In this document: positions 1 through 6,186 of the stretch, piece by piece
Numbering within the stretch: position 1 is the stretch's first letter
How the letters are laid out: each line of letters opens with the position of its first letter
Source: a virus
IMG/VR virus record: IMGVR_UViG_3300021960_000521
Location: 1 to 23,592 of that record
DNA length: 23,592 nt
Strand: one strand, 5' to 3'
The notes under the pieces: generated by a model
The model's database searches: none
What the model saw: the letters and a program-made list of their open reading frames with translations, nothing else
Told to the model about the DNA's origin: nothing
Made by a program: the position numbers and the translations under genes

Positions 1-105
1 CATTGTACAGATTAGAATAGCTCAGATCGGCCCCGCTCAGATTGGCCCCGCTCAGATTGGCCCCGCTCAGATCGGCATTGTACAGATTAGAATAGCTCAG
101 ATTGT
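1..105. repeat. 15-bp tandem units encoding pentapeptides
   Basis: The DNA is a series of 15-bp units of the form GCTCAGATTGGCCCC, one per pentapeptide. Bases 1-27 are identical to bases 76-102, giving a 75-bp higher-order period (five pentapeptides). Near-identity at the DNA level, not only the protein level, points to recent expansion by slippage or unequal recombination. Confidence 0.85.
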
Positions 106-163
106 CGGCATCGACAGTTTTTATAACTTTGCCGGTAAACCGGTGTTTGATTTCAACAGTCAT
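1..163 (-). CDS. Pentapeptide-repeat protein, C-terminus outside window
   Basis: Read leftward, the protein starts with about 20 non-repetitive residues (MTVEIKHRFTGKVIKTVDA) and then enters tandem pentapeptides of the A(D/N)LSG and S-N-L-Y-N type. These would form a right-handed quadrilateral beta-helix. The start is supported by GGAGG eight bases upstream and by a 4-base ATGA overlap with the stop of the preceding gene, so the two are probably translationally coupled. The frame is still open at base 1, so total length is unknown. Some pentapeptide proteins (Qnr, MfpA) mimic DNA and bind gyrase, but most phage ones have no known role and nothing here decides between them. The repeat fold is clear; the function is not. 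Confidence 0.88.
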   Translation of the reverse strand, partial: MTVEIKHRFTGKVIKTVDADNLSYSNLYNADLSGANLSGANLSGADLSYSNLYN

Positions 164-435
164 TCCGCCGCCTCCAAATGCAGGCCGCAATCGGTAAAGG
201 TCGCCACCGCTGCCGCCTCAATCCGAAGCACCAGCTCCTTGCCGATCATGTCGATCAGCATTTCGCGTGTGATGGTCAGGCCGCCCAGCGGGGCTGAGAA
301 AAACTCAGCGCCGACTTCCTGGTCGGGGTCGCCCGTCTCTGAAAGATACGACACAACATCAACATAGAACGTCGCCTCGGTTTCGAGGTAGCCCTCATCA
401 AGGTCAAGGTCGATTGATTTGGTGAATGTGGTCAT
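160..435 (-). CDS. Hypothetical protein, first gene of leftward operon
   Basis: A 91-residue protein beginning MTTFTKSIDLDLDEGYLE and ending HLEAAE. I do not recognise a family. It is acidic, with no signal peptide or membrane segment; alternating polar and hydrophobic stretches (LETEATFYVDVVSYL) suggest beta strands near the N-terminus, followed by a helical segment. The frame extends further upstream, but this ATG is preferred because GGGAG lies 6-7 bases before it and because a divergent promoter sits just beyond. Its stop overlaps the start of the pentapeptide-repeat gene (ATGA), so both are probably made from one leftward message facing the repressor. Confidence 0.7.
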   Translation of the reverse strand: MTTFTKSIDLDLDEGYLETEATFYVDVVSYLSETGDPDQEVGAEFFSAPLGGLTITREMLIDMIGKELVLRIEAAAVATFTDCGLHLEAAE

Positions 436-465
436 GTCATACTCCCGTTTGTGTTGCTGAACATT

Positions 466-494
466 TACATACTGCGAATTTACATGCAAGTCAA
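466..494 (-). promoter_or_regulatory. Leftward promoter candidate
   Basis: On the minus strand, TTGACT (489-494) is followed after 17 bases by TATGTA (466-471), placing transcription start some 20-25 bases before the 91-residue gene. The -35 is good, the -10 is weak. ATTTACAT occurs at 463-470 and again at 478-485, a 15-bp-spaced direct repeat overlapping the -10 and spacer, and is a plausible operator. Confidence 0.45.
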
Positions 495-502
495 AAATGC
501 GC

Positions 503-531
503 TTGACGTGAATATTTATTTGCCCCATATT
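503..531 (+). promoter_or_regulatory. Rightward repressor promoter, leaderless
   Basis: TTGACG (503-508), a 17-base spacer and CATATT (526-531) form a sigma-70-like promoter. The expected start point, about seven bases after the -10, coincides with the repressor ATG at 538, so the message would have no leader. No ribosome site is visible before that ATG. GCCCCAT is repeated at 522-528 and 533-539, 11 bp apart, across the -10 and start point, suggesting an operator. Confidence 0.5.
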
Positions 532-537
532 CGCCCC

Positions 538-726
538 ATGAAAAAACTTAACGAATACCTCGAAGGCCGAAAGGCCAAGGCGCTGGCCCAGAAATGCGGG
601 ATCAGCCAGTCCTTTATGTGCGAGCTGCGCAAGGGGACGCGAAAACCATCGTTCGCAACAATGCGGGCGATCCAGGACGCCACTGACGGCGCTGTGTCTT
701 TTGCCGATTGGGCAGATGATGTTTAA
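538..726 (+). CDS. YdaS/Cro-like HTH repressor
   Basis: A 62-residue DNA-binding protein. Residues 1-20 (MKKLNEYLEGRKAKALAQKC) lead into a helix-turn-helix (ALAQKCGISQSFMCELRKG, about 16-34), followed by R-K-P-S, a helix (TMRAIQDATDGAVS) and the terminal DW. This matches the layout of YdaS-like Cro/CI-type phage regulators, which bind short operators as dimers. The frame is open further upstream, but ATG 538 is chosen because the conserved fold begins there and the promoter predicts transcription starting at this base. It is the first rightward gene before the replication block, so it likely controls its own and the divergent promoter. Whether it acts as lysogenic repressor or as Cro cannot be told. 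Confidence 0.82.
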   Translation: MKKLNEYLEGRKAKALAQKCGISQSFMCELRKGTRKPSFATMRAIQDATDGAVSFADWADDV

Positions 727-788
727 ATTCATCCGCCGCCGAAGGCTCGCCTGATGGCGGTTGCAAACGAAATGTTGAGGGCTGAGAG

Positions 789-1646
789 ATGACTGCAAAA
801 AACGGCGGCATAATTCGTGAAGAACGCATCGGCGACTGCCGGTTGATCCAAGGGGATTGCTTGGAGGTCATGCCGATGCTTGGCAAGGTGGACGCAGTGG
901 TTACATCACCGCCATACGACGATTTGCGCGATTATGGCGCGGACTTCGCAGGAGTAGACTTGTTTCGTTGCATTGCTTTGATATCTGATTGTCTTGATTT
1001 AGGCGGTGTTTGTATGTGGAACGTAGCAGACGCGACTGTGAGCGGGTCCGAAACTGGCAGTTCGTTCCGGCAGGCGCTTTACGCAATTGATTGCGGGCTG
1101 AACCTGCATGACACGATGATTTACATAAAAGACAATGTGAATTTCCCAGAAAGCGTTAGATACTTTTCCGGCCATGAATACATGTTTATTTTTTCGAAAG
1201 GTCCGCCAAAAACCTTCAATCCTATCAAAGACCGCCAGAACAAGTGGCGAGGCACTGTAATGCACGGGACAGACCGCCACCGGGACGGAACGACGAAGGC
1301 AATAAGCGGGAAAGGCAAGACAATCAAGCCCTTAGGTTCTCGCTTTAATTGGTGGCGGTTAACAAACAATAACCCTTCAACGGGACACCCTGCGCCGATG
1401 CCTTATGCGATGGCGCACGACCACATTCTGAGTTGGTCAAAGGATGGCGAAACCATCCTCGATCCTTTCATGGGCAGCGGCACAACGCTTGTCGCTTGCG
1501 CCAAGATGGGCCGTAAGGGCATCGGGATCGAACTGGACCCGGATTATTTTGACATAACTTGTCGCCGCGTCGAGGAATCCTATCGCCAGCCAGATTTGTT
1601 TATCCCACCATTCACGAAGCCAGAGCAGGGAGCGATGGATATATGA
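789..1646 (+). CDS. Site-specific DNA methyltransferase, N4C/N6A beta class
   Basis: A 285-residue S-adenosylmethionine-dependent amino-methyltransferase. The catalytic motif IV is S-P-P-Y at residues 40-43, and the cofactor motif I, DPFMGSGT, comes late at 225-232, followed by GIGIELDPDYF. The order IV, target recognition, I is the beta class. S-P-P-Y is commonest in N4-cytosine enzymes but occurs in N6-adenine ones, so the modified base is uncertain. No restriction nuclease accompanies it; orphan phage methyltransferases of this kind usually shield phage DNA from host restriction. Its TGA overlaps the next start by four bases (ATGA). The central stretch (about 120-200) would hold the target recognition region. 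Confidence 0.93.
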   Translation: MTAKNGGIIREERIGDCRLIQGDCLEVMPMLGKVDAVVTSPPYDDLRDYGADFAGVDLFRCIALISDCLDLGGVCMWNVADATVSGSETGSSFRQALYAIDCGLNLHDTMIYIKDNVNFPESVRYFSGHEYMFIFSKGPPKTFNPIKDRQNKWRGTVMHGTDRHRDGTTKAISGKGKTIKPLGSRFNWWRLTNNNPSTGHPAPMPYAMAHDHILSWSKDGETILDPFMGSGTTLVACAKMGRKGIGIELDPDYFDITCRRVEESYRQPDLFIPPFTKPEQGAMDI

Positions 1647-1720
1647 CCGAGGACGACATTCAGGCCACTACAGGCCCGCTGGATGAGGCCTTTGCAATAT
1701 TTGCGGGGTGTTCGGCGTGA
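1643..1720 (+). CDS. 25-residue micro-ORF between methyltransferase and RuvC
   Basis: An ATG overlapping the methyltransferase stop (ATGA), with GGGAG about nine bases upstream, opens a 25-codon frame (MTEDDIQATTGPLDEAFAIF, then five more residues). Its TGA overlaps a GTG (GTGA) in frame with the RuvC-like gene. The double coupling is what one expects of a real small gene in this operon; alternatively it is only a ribosome relay that carries translation into the next gene. The peptide is acidic and has no recognisable domain. Confidence 0.55.
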   Translation: MTEDDIQATTGPLDEAFAIFAGCSA

Positions 1721-2172
1721 TTATTGGAATTGACCCAGGCTTCAACAAGGGCGCGGTTGCGTTGGTGAATGGATCATTTGCCGAGGTGCATGACCTGCCC
1801 GTCATTGAAGGCTTCGGGCCGGACGTTCACGCGCTGGCAGACCTTCTGAGCGGCGACGGCATCACTCATGCCTTTGTTGAGCGCGTCGGCCCAATGCCCA
1901 AACAAGGCGTGTCAAGCGTGTGGAAATTCGCCCAGGCGGTCGGCGCAATTCACGCTGCCGTCGCTTTGTCGGGCGTTCCAATGACGCTTGTGACCCCTCA
2001 GGCATGGAAAAAGCACCACAAGCTAATGGCGGACAAGGAAGCGGCACGGCAACGCGCCTTGCAGCTATTCCCTGCACTGGCCGCGCATCTGGCGCTGAAG
2101 AAACACGCCGACAGGGCGGAAGCGCTTTTGATCGCACAATTCGGACTGGAGGCTCAAAATGTTCGCGTTTGA
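1717..2172 (+). CDS. RuvC-like Holliday junction resolvase
   Basis: A 151-residue RNase H-fold nuclease expected to cut four-way junctions during phage recombination or before packaging. The first strand carries I-G-I-D-P-G (Asp6), the second acidic residue is in F-V-E-R-V (Glu55), and the last helix has H-A-D-R-A-E-A (Asp132, Glu135), giving the usual acidic metal-binding set. The length is close to bacterial RuvC but without a long C-terminal part. GTG 1717 is preferred to GTG 1708 because it makes a 4-base overlap with the micro-ORF stop and has a GGGG stretch at suitable distance. The family is clear; phage members often prefer branched DNA in general. Confidence 0.85.
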   Translation: MIIGIDPGFNKGAVALVNGSFAEVHDLPVIEGFGPDVHALADLLSGDGITHAFVERVGPMPKQGVSSVWKFAQAVGAIHAAVALSGVPMTLVTPQAWKKHHKLMADKEAARQRALQLFPALAAHLALKKHADRAEALLIAQFGLEAQNVRV

Positions 2173-2464
2173 TGACGGGTCAAAACAAACAAGCATAAAG
2201 CCGCTTTCTGCCGAGGTTGAACAGGGGATGGCGCTGAAGGTCGTGAACCATCAGCGGGCCACCAGCATGTTTAACAAGATCAAAGAAAACATTGAAGGCC
2301 ACGAAACCGCCAGCGCGTTGGAAGAATATTGGGAACGCGAAAGCCTCGCAGTTGATGCTCTCGCTTTGTTTGACCCGCTTGTTTCCGCCGAATTGCACCA
2401 AATCTATAGCGATTGCCTTGCGTACCTGAACGCGGGCGAGGCGCTCGAAATGCGGCAGTTCTAA
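2159..2464 (+). CDS. Hypothetical early protein
   Basis: A 101-residue protein starting MFAFDDGSKQ and overlapping the resolvase by 14 bases. GGAGG lies six bases before the ATG, inside the resolvase gene, which fixes the start. Residues 28-70 look helical and charged (HQRATSMFNKIKENIEGHET). There is no cysteine cluster, membrane segment or motif I can name. Its place between the resolvase and the SSB-like gene suggests a replication or recombination accessory role, as inference only. Confidence 0.75.
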   Translation: MFAFDDGSKQTSIKPLSAEVEQGMALKVVNHQRATSMFNKIKENIEGHETASALEEYWERESLAVDALALFDPLVSAELHQIYSDCLAYLNAGEALEMRQF

Positions 2465-2476
2465 CTGCCAATTCCG

Positions 2477-2493
2477 GCGCGGCGGTTCCGCGC
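2477..2493 (+). other. Small intercistronic hairpin
   Basis: GCGCGG and CCGCGC pair around a five-base loop in the 75-base gap after the 101-residue gene. There is no following T run, so it is not a standard terminator; it may protect an mRNA end or have no role. Confidence 0.3.
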
Positions 2494-2539
2494 GTTCCAA
2501 ATGCCCTCAAAACGGCAAAACGACACGAAAGGTTACACA

Positions 2540-3163
2540 ATGGGATTTGATTTTGACAGTGGCGGCGGTGGCGCAGAAGGCCCGTGGATTTCATGGTCGG
2601 CTCGCGGCACACAAGACGGGGAAATCCCCGCAAAGTCTTTCTATTTGCGCGATGAAGGCAAAAAGACTGTGCTGGACGCCTTCAATACCGGCGTTGTTCT
2701 TGATCTGGACAACATGAAAACCGGCTGGCAGCAGTCTGAAGGCGTCGTGGGTCAGGCACCGGACTGGAAATGGAACCAGACCATCGCCCACATGATGCCA
2801 GCCCCAGGCGATGACTACAAGAAAGGCTTCGAAATCCGCTGCGCAATCGGCGGCGGGCAAGCCGCAACATGGCAACAGGCGGGGGCGGCTGTTTGGAATT
2901 CCTTTGCCAATCTGGTGCCGTCCTTGCAGCAACAGCCCGCTGGCAAGCTGCCGCTGGTGCGCATGACAAGCACGAAATTCGTGCAGTTCAAGCGCGGCAG
3001 CACAGTCGAGCCGGTGCTTGAGGTGGTCAAGTGGGTGGATCGTCCCGACTGCCTGAAAGCCGACGCAGTAACAATCGCCACAGAGTCCGCGCCAGCGCAA
3101 CAGGCACAACAGGCTCAAGCTGCACCGCAGCCCGCACCTGTTCCGACTGACACTGACTTCTAA
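2540..3163 (+). CDS. Probable phage ssDNA-binding protein
   Basis: A 207-residue protein beginning MGFDFDSGGGG. The N-terminal 150 or so residues look globular, with several tryptophans (WISWSARG, WQQ, WKWNQ, WQQAG). About 30 residues rich in Gln, Ala and Pro follow (PAQQAQQAQAAPQPAPVP), ending in the acidic-aromatic tip TDTDF. This is the architecture of single-stranded DNA-binding proteins, whose DDDIPF-like tips recruit other replication proteins. The fold itself is not recognisable to me as a classical OB-fold SSB, so the call depends on tail plus position between resolvase and primase-helicase. ATG 2540 is preferred over an upstream in-frame start because GAAAGG precedes it at good spacing. 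A hairpin follows the stop. Confidence 0.6.
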   Translation: MGFDFDSGGGGAEGPWISWSARGTQDGEIPAKSFYLRDEGKKTVLDAFNTGVVLDLDNMKTGWQQSEGVVGQAPDWKWNQTIAHMMPAPGDDYKKGFEIRCAIGGGQAATWQQAGAAVWNSFANLVPSLQQQPAGKLPLVRMTSTKFVQFKRGSTVEPVLEVVKWVDRPDCLKADAVTIATESAPAQQAQQAQAAPQPAPVPTDTDF

Positions 3164-3176
3164 GCAAAACCATCAT

Positions 3177-3198
3177 TGCCCCGCTTAACGGCGGGGCA
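3177..3198 (+). terminator. Hairpin after SSB-like gene
   Basis: TGCCCCGC and GCGGGGCA form a perfect 8-bp stem with loop TTAACG, 14 bases after the stop. There is no T run, so it is likely a partial terminator or a 3'-end protector that raises the SSB-like message relative to the primase-helicase. Confidence 0.45.
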
Positions 3199-3227
3199 GT
3201 TCCAACAAAAGCACAGGCAGGGCAGGC

Positions 3228-5276
3228 GTGAAATTGGAATCTGAAACCCCCCTTTTGCCAGACGCAGCGGAAATCCGGCGCGATCTGGAGCATATGACGG
3301 CCCGCTGGGGTGAACTTTCCGAACCTGCAAAGTTCGAAATTCGCGCTTTCAAGGAAGGCGCGCAGCCGCAAACAGCCACATTCTCGCCCGATCCTGAATG
3401 GATGCAAGAGGCTGTTGACTGGGCCGAAAACATGAACGGCCTAGGCTACAATATTTACGCCGTCAGAAACCCGATCCGCGCCACCAAATCCGGCAGCGCG
3501 TCCGATCAGGACATTATTGCCTCATTCTTTCTTTGGGCGGATTGCGATGACGATGCCAGCGCTGGCAACATCAAGAAATTCAGCGGCCCGCAATACACCT
3601 CGGCAGTGGTCACAGGCCGCACACCAACCGCCCGCGTTCATACATATTGGGCGCTTAAAGAGCCTTGCACAGACTTGGCGGCATGGCGCGACATGCAAAT
3701 GCAGATCGCAAGGCATTTCGGGTCAGACAAGACCGTTATCAATCCGTCGCGCATCATGCGGGTGGGCGGCACGGTGTCTTACCCTGATAAAAAGAAACAG
3801 CAGCGCGGATATTCTAAAGAGTTTGTTACCATCCGCACGGAATACCCTGAAGCCCGCGAGCCGGTCACACTGGACCAAATGCGCCGCGTCTTTGGCGCAT
3901 CCGCACCGGCCACAAAGGCGCTTGACATTGACACCGGCCCGCAGCCGCTGGATCGCGAGCGGCTGTCCATTCAGGCTATGGCAGGGCAGGAGTGGCATCA
4001 CGCGGTAATAAGGCTGGTCGCAAGTTATGTGTCCAAAGGCCTGTCAGACGGCGAAATCCACGCGCTTACAGACCCGCTGACGCTGGCGGGCTATACGGTT
4101 GAGGAAACCCGCCGCGAGGTGCAGACAGCCATAGACGGGGCGCGGCGCAAGGGCTGGACGCCTGAAGCGGATTACCAGCCGCACTTTGACCATTCCCCTG
4201 CATCCCCGCAAGCGGCCCCAGAATCCCCCACAGACGGCCAAGCCGTGGCGTCGTGGCGGGTACAGAAGGCAGACGCCTTCACCGCTGATTTTGTCGCGCC
4301 TGAGTACCTTATAGAGGGCGTTATCCAGCGCGGCAGGCTCTACACATTCACCGCGCCAACTGGCAGCGGCAAAACCGCCGTCATGCTTTACGCCGCAACC
4401 GCAATCAGCACCGGCAACACATTCTGCGAGCGCGAAGTCGAGCATGGCGACGTTCTATTCCTGGCCGGTGAAAACCCCGACGATGTGCGGGCGCGTGTCA
4501 TTGCCACGATGGACTTTTACGGCATAGACCCAAAGAACTGCCGCCTGCACTTTATCGCCGGTACCTTTTCAATCCGGCAGGACATTGAACGCCTTAAGAC
4601 AGAGGCGGCAAAACTGCCCAATCTGGTCATGGTCGTGGTGGATACGTTCGCCGCATACTTTGACGGCGAGGATGAAAACAGCAACGCGCAGGCGCTGGAT
4701 TTCGCGCGAGTGGTCAGAAAACTGACAGCCTTGCCCAGCAAGCCCGCGGTTGTCATGCCCGCCCATCCCGTCAAGAATGCCTCACGCGACAACCTCGCCC
4801 CAAAGGGCGGCAGCAGCCTTGTCAACGAGGTGGACGGCAATCTGACGCTCTGGAATAGCGACGGGGCGCTGGCCATGCACTGGCAGGTCAAGCACCGTGG
4901 CGCTGACTTTGAGCCGCTCAAGATGGAACTCGAATTGCGCGAATGCGACCTGCTGAAGGACCGCAAAGGCCGCTTGATGCCGACCATCCTTGCCAAGCCA
5001 TTGCTCGAAATCAGGGCCATTCAGATCGCCCGCGAAACCCTCAAAATTGAGGATCAGTTACTCCTGAACATCGCGGACGGCCCTGACCTTTCAGCCCGCG
5101 AGCGGCAAACATCGCTGGCCATTTCAAGCGGTACATACACCCGCACGATTGACCGGCTGTGCAACGACAAACTGATCCGCAAATTCCGGCGCAAGTGGGA
5201 ACTGACCAAGAACGGCGAGCGGGCAGTTGACGAGATTTCGGGCGGCGAAAAGCAGCCGCTGGAGGCCGCAGAATGA
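3228..5276 (+). CDS. Primase-helicase, RepB-like primase plus RecA-like ATPase
   Basis: A 682-residue replication protein. The N-terminal part resembles RepB/PriCT archaeo-eukaryotic-type primases: the acidic strand L-W-A-D-C-D-D-D at 102-109, then NPSRIMRVGGTVSYPDKK from 172, a signature of that fold. A linker rich in Pro and Ala (about 320-340) leads to a RecA-like ATPase with Walker A APTGSGKT at 376-383 (Lys382) and Walker B LVMVVVDTF ending near Asp472, as in RepA/DnaB-type helicases. The last 90 residues look like a winged-helix DNA-binding domain (LSARERQTSLAISSGTYTRT). It begins with GTG preceded by a GGCAGGG stretch. It should prime and unwind at the phage origin, and the GGGACAA array starts right after its stop. 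The gene ends in the recurring LEAAE/GGAGG/ATGA junction. Confidence 0.88.
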   Translation: MKLESETPLLPDAAEIRRDLEHMTARWGELSEPAKFEIRAFKEGAQPQTATFSPDPEWMQEAVDWAENMNGLGYNIYAVRNPIRATKSGSASDQDIIASFFLWADCDDDASAGNIKKFSGPQYTSAVVTGRTPTARVHTYWALKEPCTDLAAWRDMQMQIARHFGSDKTVINPSRIMRVGGTVSYPDKKKQQRGYSKEFVTIRTEYPEAREPVTLDQMRRVFGASAPATKALDIDTGPQPLDRERLSIQAMAGQEWHHAVIRLVASYVSKGLSDGEIHALTDPLTLAGYTVEETRREVQTAIDGARRKGWTPEADYQPHFDHSPASPQAAPESPTDGQAVASWRVQKADAFTADFVAPEYLIEGVIQRGRLYTFTAPTGSGKTAVMLYAATAISTGNTFCEREVEHGDVLFLAGENPDDVRARVIATMDFYGIDPKNCRLHFIAGTFSIRQDIERLKTEAAKLPNLVMVVVDTFAAYFDGEDENSNAQALDFARVVRKLTALPSKPAVVMPAHPVKNASRDNLAPKGGSSLVNEVDGNLTLWNSDGALAMHWQVKHRGADFEPLKMELELRECDLLKDRKGRLMPTILAKPLLEIRAIQIARETLKIEDQLLLNIADGPDLSARERQTSLAISSGTYTRTIDRLCNDKLIRKFRRKWELTKNGERAVDEISGGEKQPLEAAE

Positions 5277-5614
5277 CCCTTTGTCCCGCCCAAAACAGCC
5301 CAAAAACACCTGGGACAAGTTTGTCCCGCCCCATTGATTTCATTGGATTTTTTGCGGGACAAAATACCCCCTTTGTCCCGCGTTTTGTCCCGCGTTTTGT
5401 CCCGCTTTTGTCCCGCCTGGGACAATGTGGGACAAAGTTGCTTAACCTTTTGAAAAGCAAAGAAAATAAGCGGGACAAAAAGTGGGACAAAATGACCCCT
5501 AAATTGGGACAAATACAAGAACGTCCCAGCACCCCCCCTCCCTTTAGGGAGGGGGGGCTGGCGATGTATCGGGACAAACAGCGGGACAAAAGGAGTTTTC
5601 GAAATGACAAATAA
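5273..5614 (+). CDS. Doubtful ORF across GGGACAA array
   Basis: An ATG overlaps the primase-helicase stop (ATGA) with GGAGG eight bases upstream, so ribosomes could well start here. The 113-residue product is low-complexity because it merely translates the DNA repeats (FVPRFVPRFVP, then RDKKWDK and RDKQRDK), and the opposite strand is equally open. Sequence constraint therefore seems to act on the DNA, not on this protein. It could be a remnant gene overwritten by repeat growth, or a short basic peptide. Confidence 0.25.
   Translation: MTLCPAQNSPKTPGTSLSRPIDFIGFFAGQNTPFVPRFVPRFVPLLSRLGQCGTKLLNLLKSKENKRDKKWDKMTPKLGQIQERPSTPPPFREGGLAMYRDKQRDKRSFRNDK
5281..5589. repeat. GGGACAA/TTGTCCC array, possible origin iterons
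   Basis: Fifteen exact copies lie in 309 bases. TTGTCCC starts at 5281, 5321, 5373, 5385, 5397 and 5408; GGGACAA starts at 5312, 5356, 5419, 5429, 5472, 5484, 5506, 5571 and 5583. Many sit 10-12 bp apart, one helical turn, so bound proteins would line up on one face. Flanking bases usually extend the core to GCGGGACAAAA. A-T-rich stretches (5332-5353 and 5437-5470) lie among them, as in an unwinding element. The position just after the primase-helicase gene favours a replication origin; an operator cluster is the alternative. Confidence 0.75.
5532..5557. other. Strong GC hairpin inside repeat region
   Basis: CCCCCCCTCCC and GGGAGGGGGGG form a perfect 11-bp stem around TTTA. No T run follows on either strand. 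It separates thirteen GGGACAA copies from the last two. It could act as a bidirectional stop, a cruciform or primer-synthesis site at the origin, or a G-rich structure on one strand. Confidence 0.7.
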
Positions 5615-6176
5615 AACGCAGAGACCAAAACGCCAGCGCATGGGGGATCGTCTGGTCAACCCGGATGCTGTTGCGGCGGAAATTCGAATTGATCACGCGG
5701 TCGCGCCGTTTGACCGCAAGAGCCGCGAGATGGACCGCAAGTGGGGAATAGATCGGTTGCCGGAACTGGTATCGCCGGAAACGGCGGGGAAGTTTGGCAA
5801 TGCCATTGGCAAGCTGAACGCCGCGATTTCCAGCGCGGATTATGAGGAGTGCATCAAGCAAGTCGGCTCATGCATTCGCGGTCTGGAATTCATGGATCGT
5901 GAAGCCGAGGCGGCGGGCTGCGAAAAAAGCAAACCGGAAGTCTGGGAATACGACCTTGATGATTTCCACTTTGCAATCATACCCGACAATGCCCACTGGC
6001 AAGTGCTGGCAGATCAAAGGCCTGGCCTTCGGTTTTTTACGATGCGCGAAGCGGCGGTCGCGCTGAGGGCATACGCGGACAATCCGCACGTCGCAGCCGT
6101 CAAGAAATTCTTTCCTGATGCCGAGGTGGTGAAAGTCTCGCCGCGCATCGACACCAAAGAACCAATTCCATTCTAG
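5604..6176 (+). CDS. Hypothetical protein with IPF tip
   Basis: A 190-residue protein with a very basic N-terminus (MTNKTQRPKRQRMGDRL), a helical middle and a more mixed C-terminal half (WEYDLDDFHFAIIPDNAHWQ). I do not recognise the family. The start is supported by AGGAG nine bases upstream. The last residues, DTKEPIPF, resemble the DDDIPF tip of SSB proteins, which may let it enter the replication complex; this is weak by itself. It is the first gene after the GGGACAA array and two repeat copies lie directly before its ribosome site, so its expression may respond to whatever binds them. Confidence 0.75.
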   Translation: MTNKTQRPKRQRMGDRLVNPDAVAAEIRIDHAVAPFDRKSREMDRKWGIDRLPELVSPETAGKFGNAIGKLNAAISSADYEECIKQVGSCIRGLEFMDREAEAAGCEKSKPEVWEYDLDDFHFAIIPDNAHWQVLADQRPGLRFFTMREAAVALRAYADNPHVAAVKKFFPDAEVVKVSPRIDTKEPIPF

Positions 6177-6186
6177 GAGGCACAAG

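Noticed and set aside
451-726. 91-codon version of the repressor from GTG 451
   Set aside because: The extra residues translate the operator and promoter region and do not belong to the HTH fold; the promoter starts transcription near 538.
160-798. 212-codon version of the leftward unknown gene
   Set aside because: The extension runs antisense through the repressor and its promoters; a good ribosome site marks ATG at 435 instead.
3517-4008. 163-codon plus-strand ORF inside the primase domain
   Set aside because: Shadow frame in a GC-rich gene; basic, proline-rich composition without motifs, unlike the overlapping frame in the cytosine methyltransferase.
4321-4329. DnaA box-like TTATCCAGC
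   Set aside because: Single mismatched copy inside the primase-helicase coding region with no cluster nearby.
5281-5589. CRISPR array
   Set aside because: The repeats are only 7-11 bp, lie in both orientations and have spacers of 3 to 60 bases; no cas genes are present.
5041-5659. Minus-strand ORFs of 195 and 201 codons through the GGGACAA region
   Set aside because: They are open because the repeats lack stops; they run antisense to the primase-helicase end and have no ribosome site or recognisable protein.
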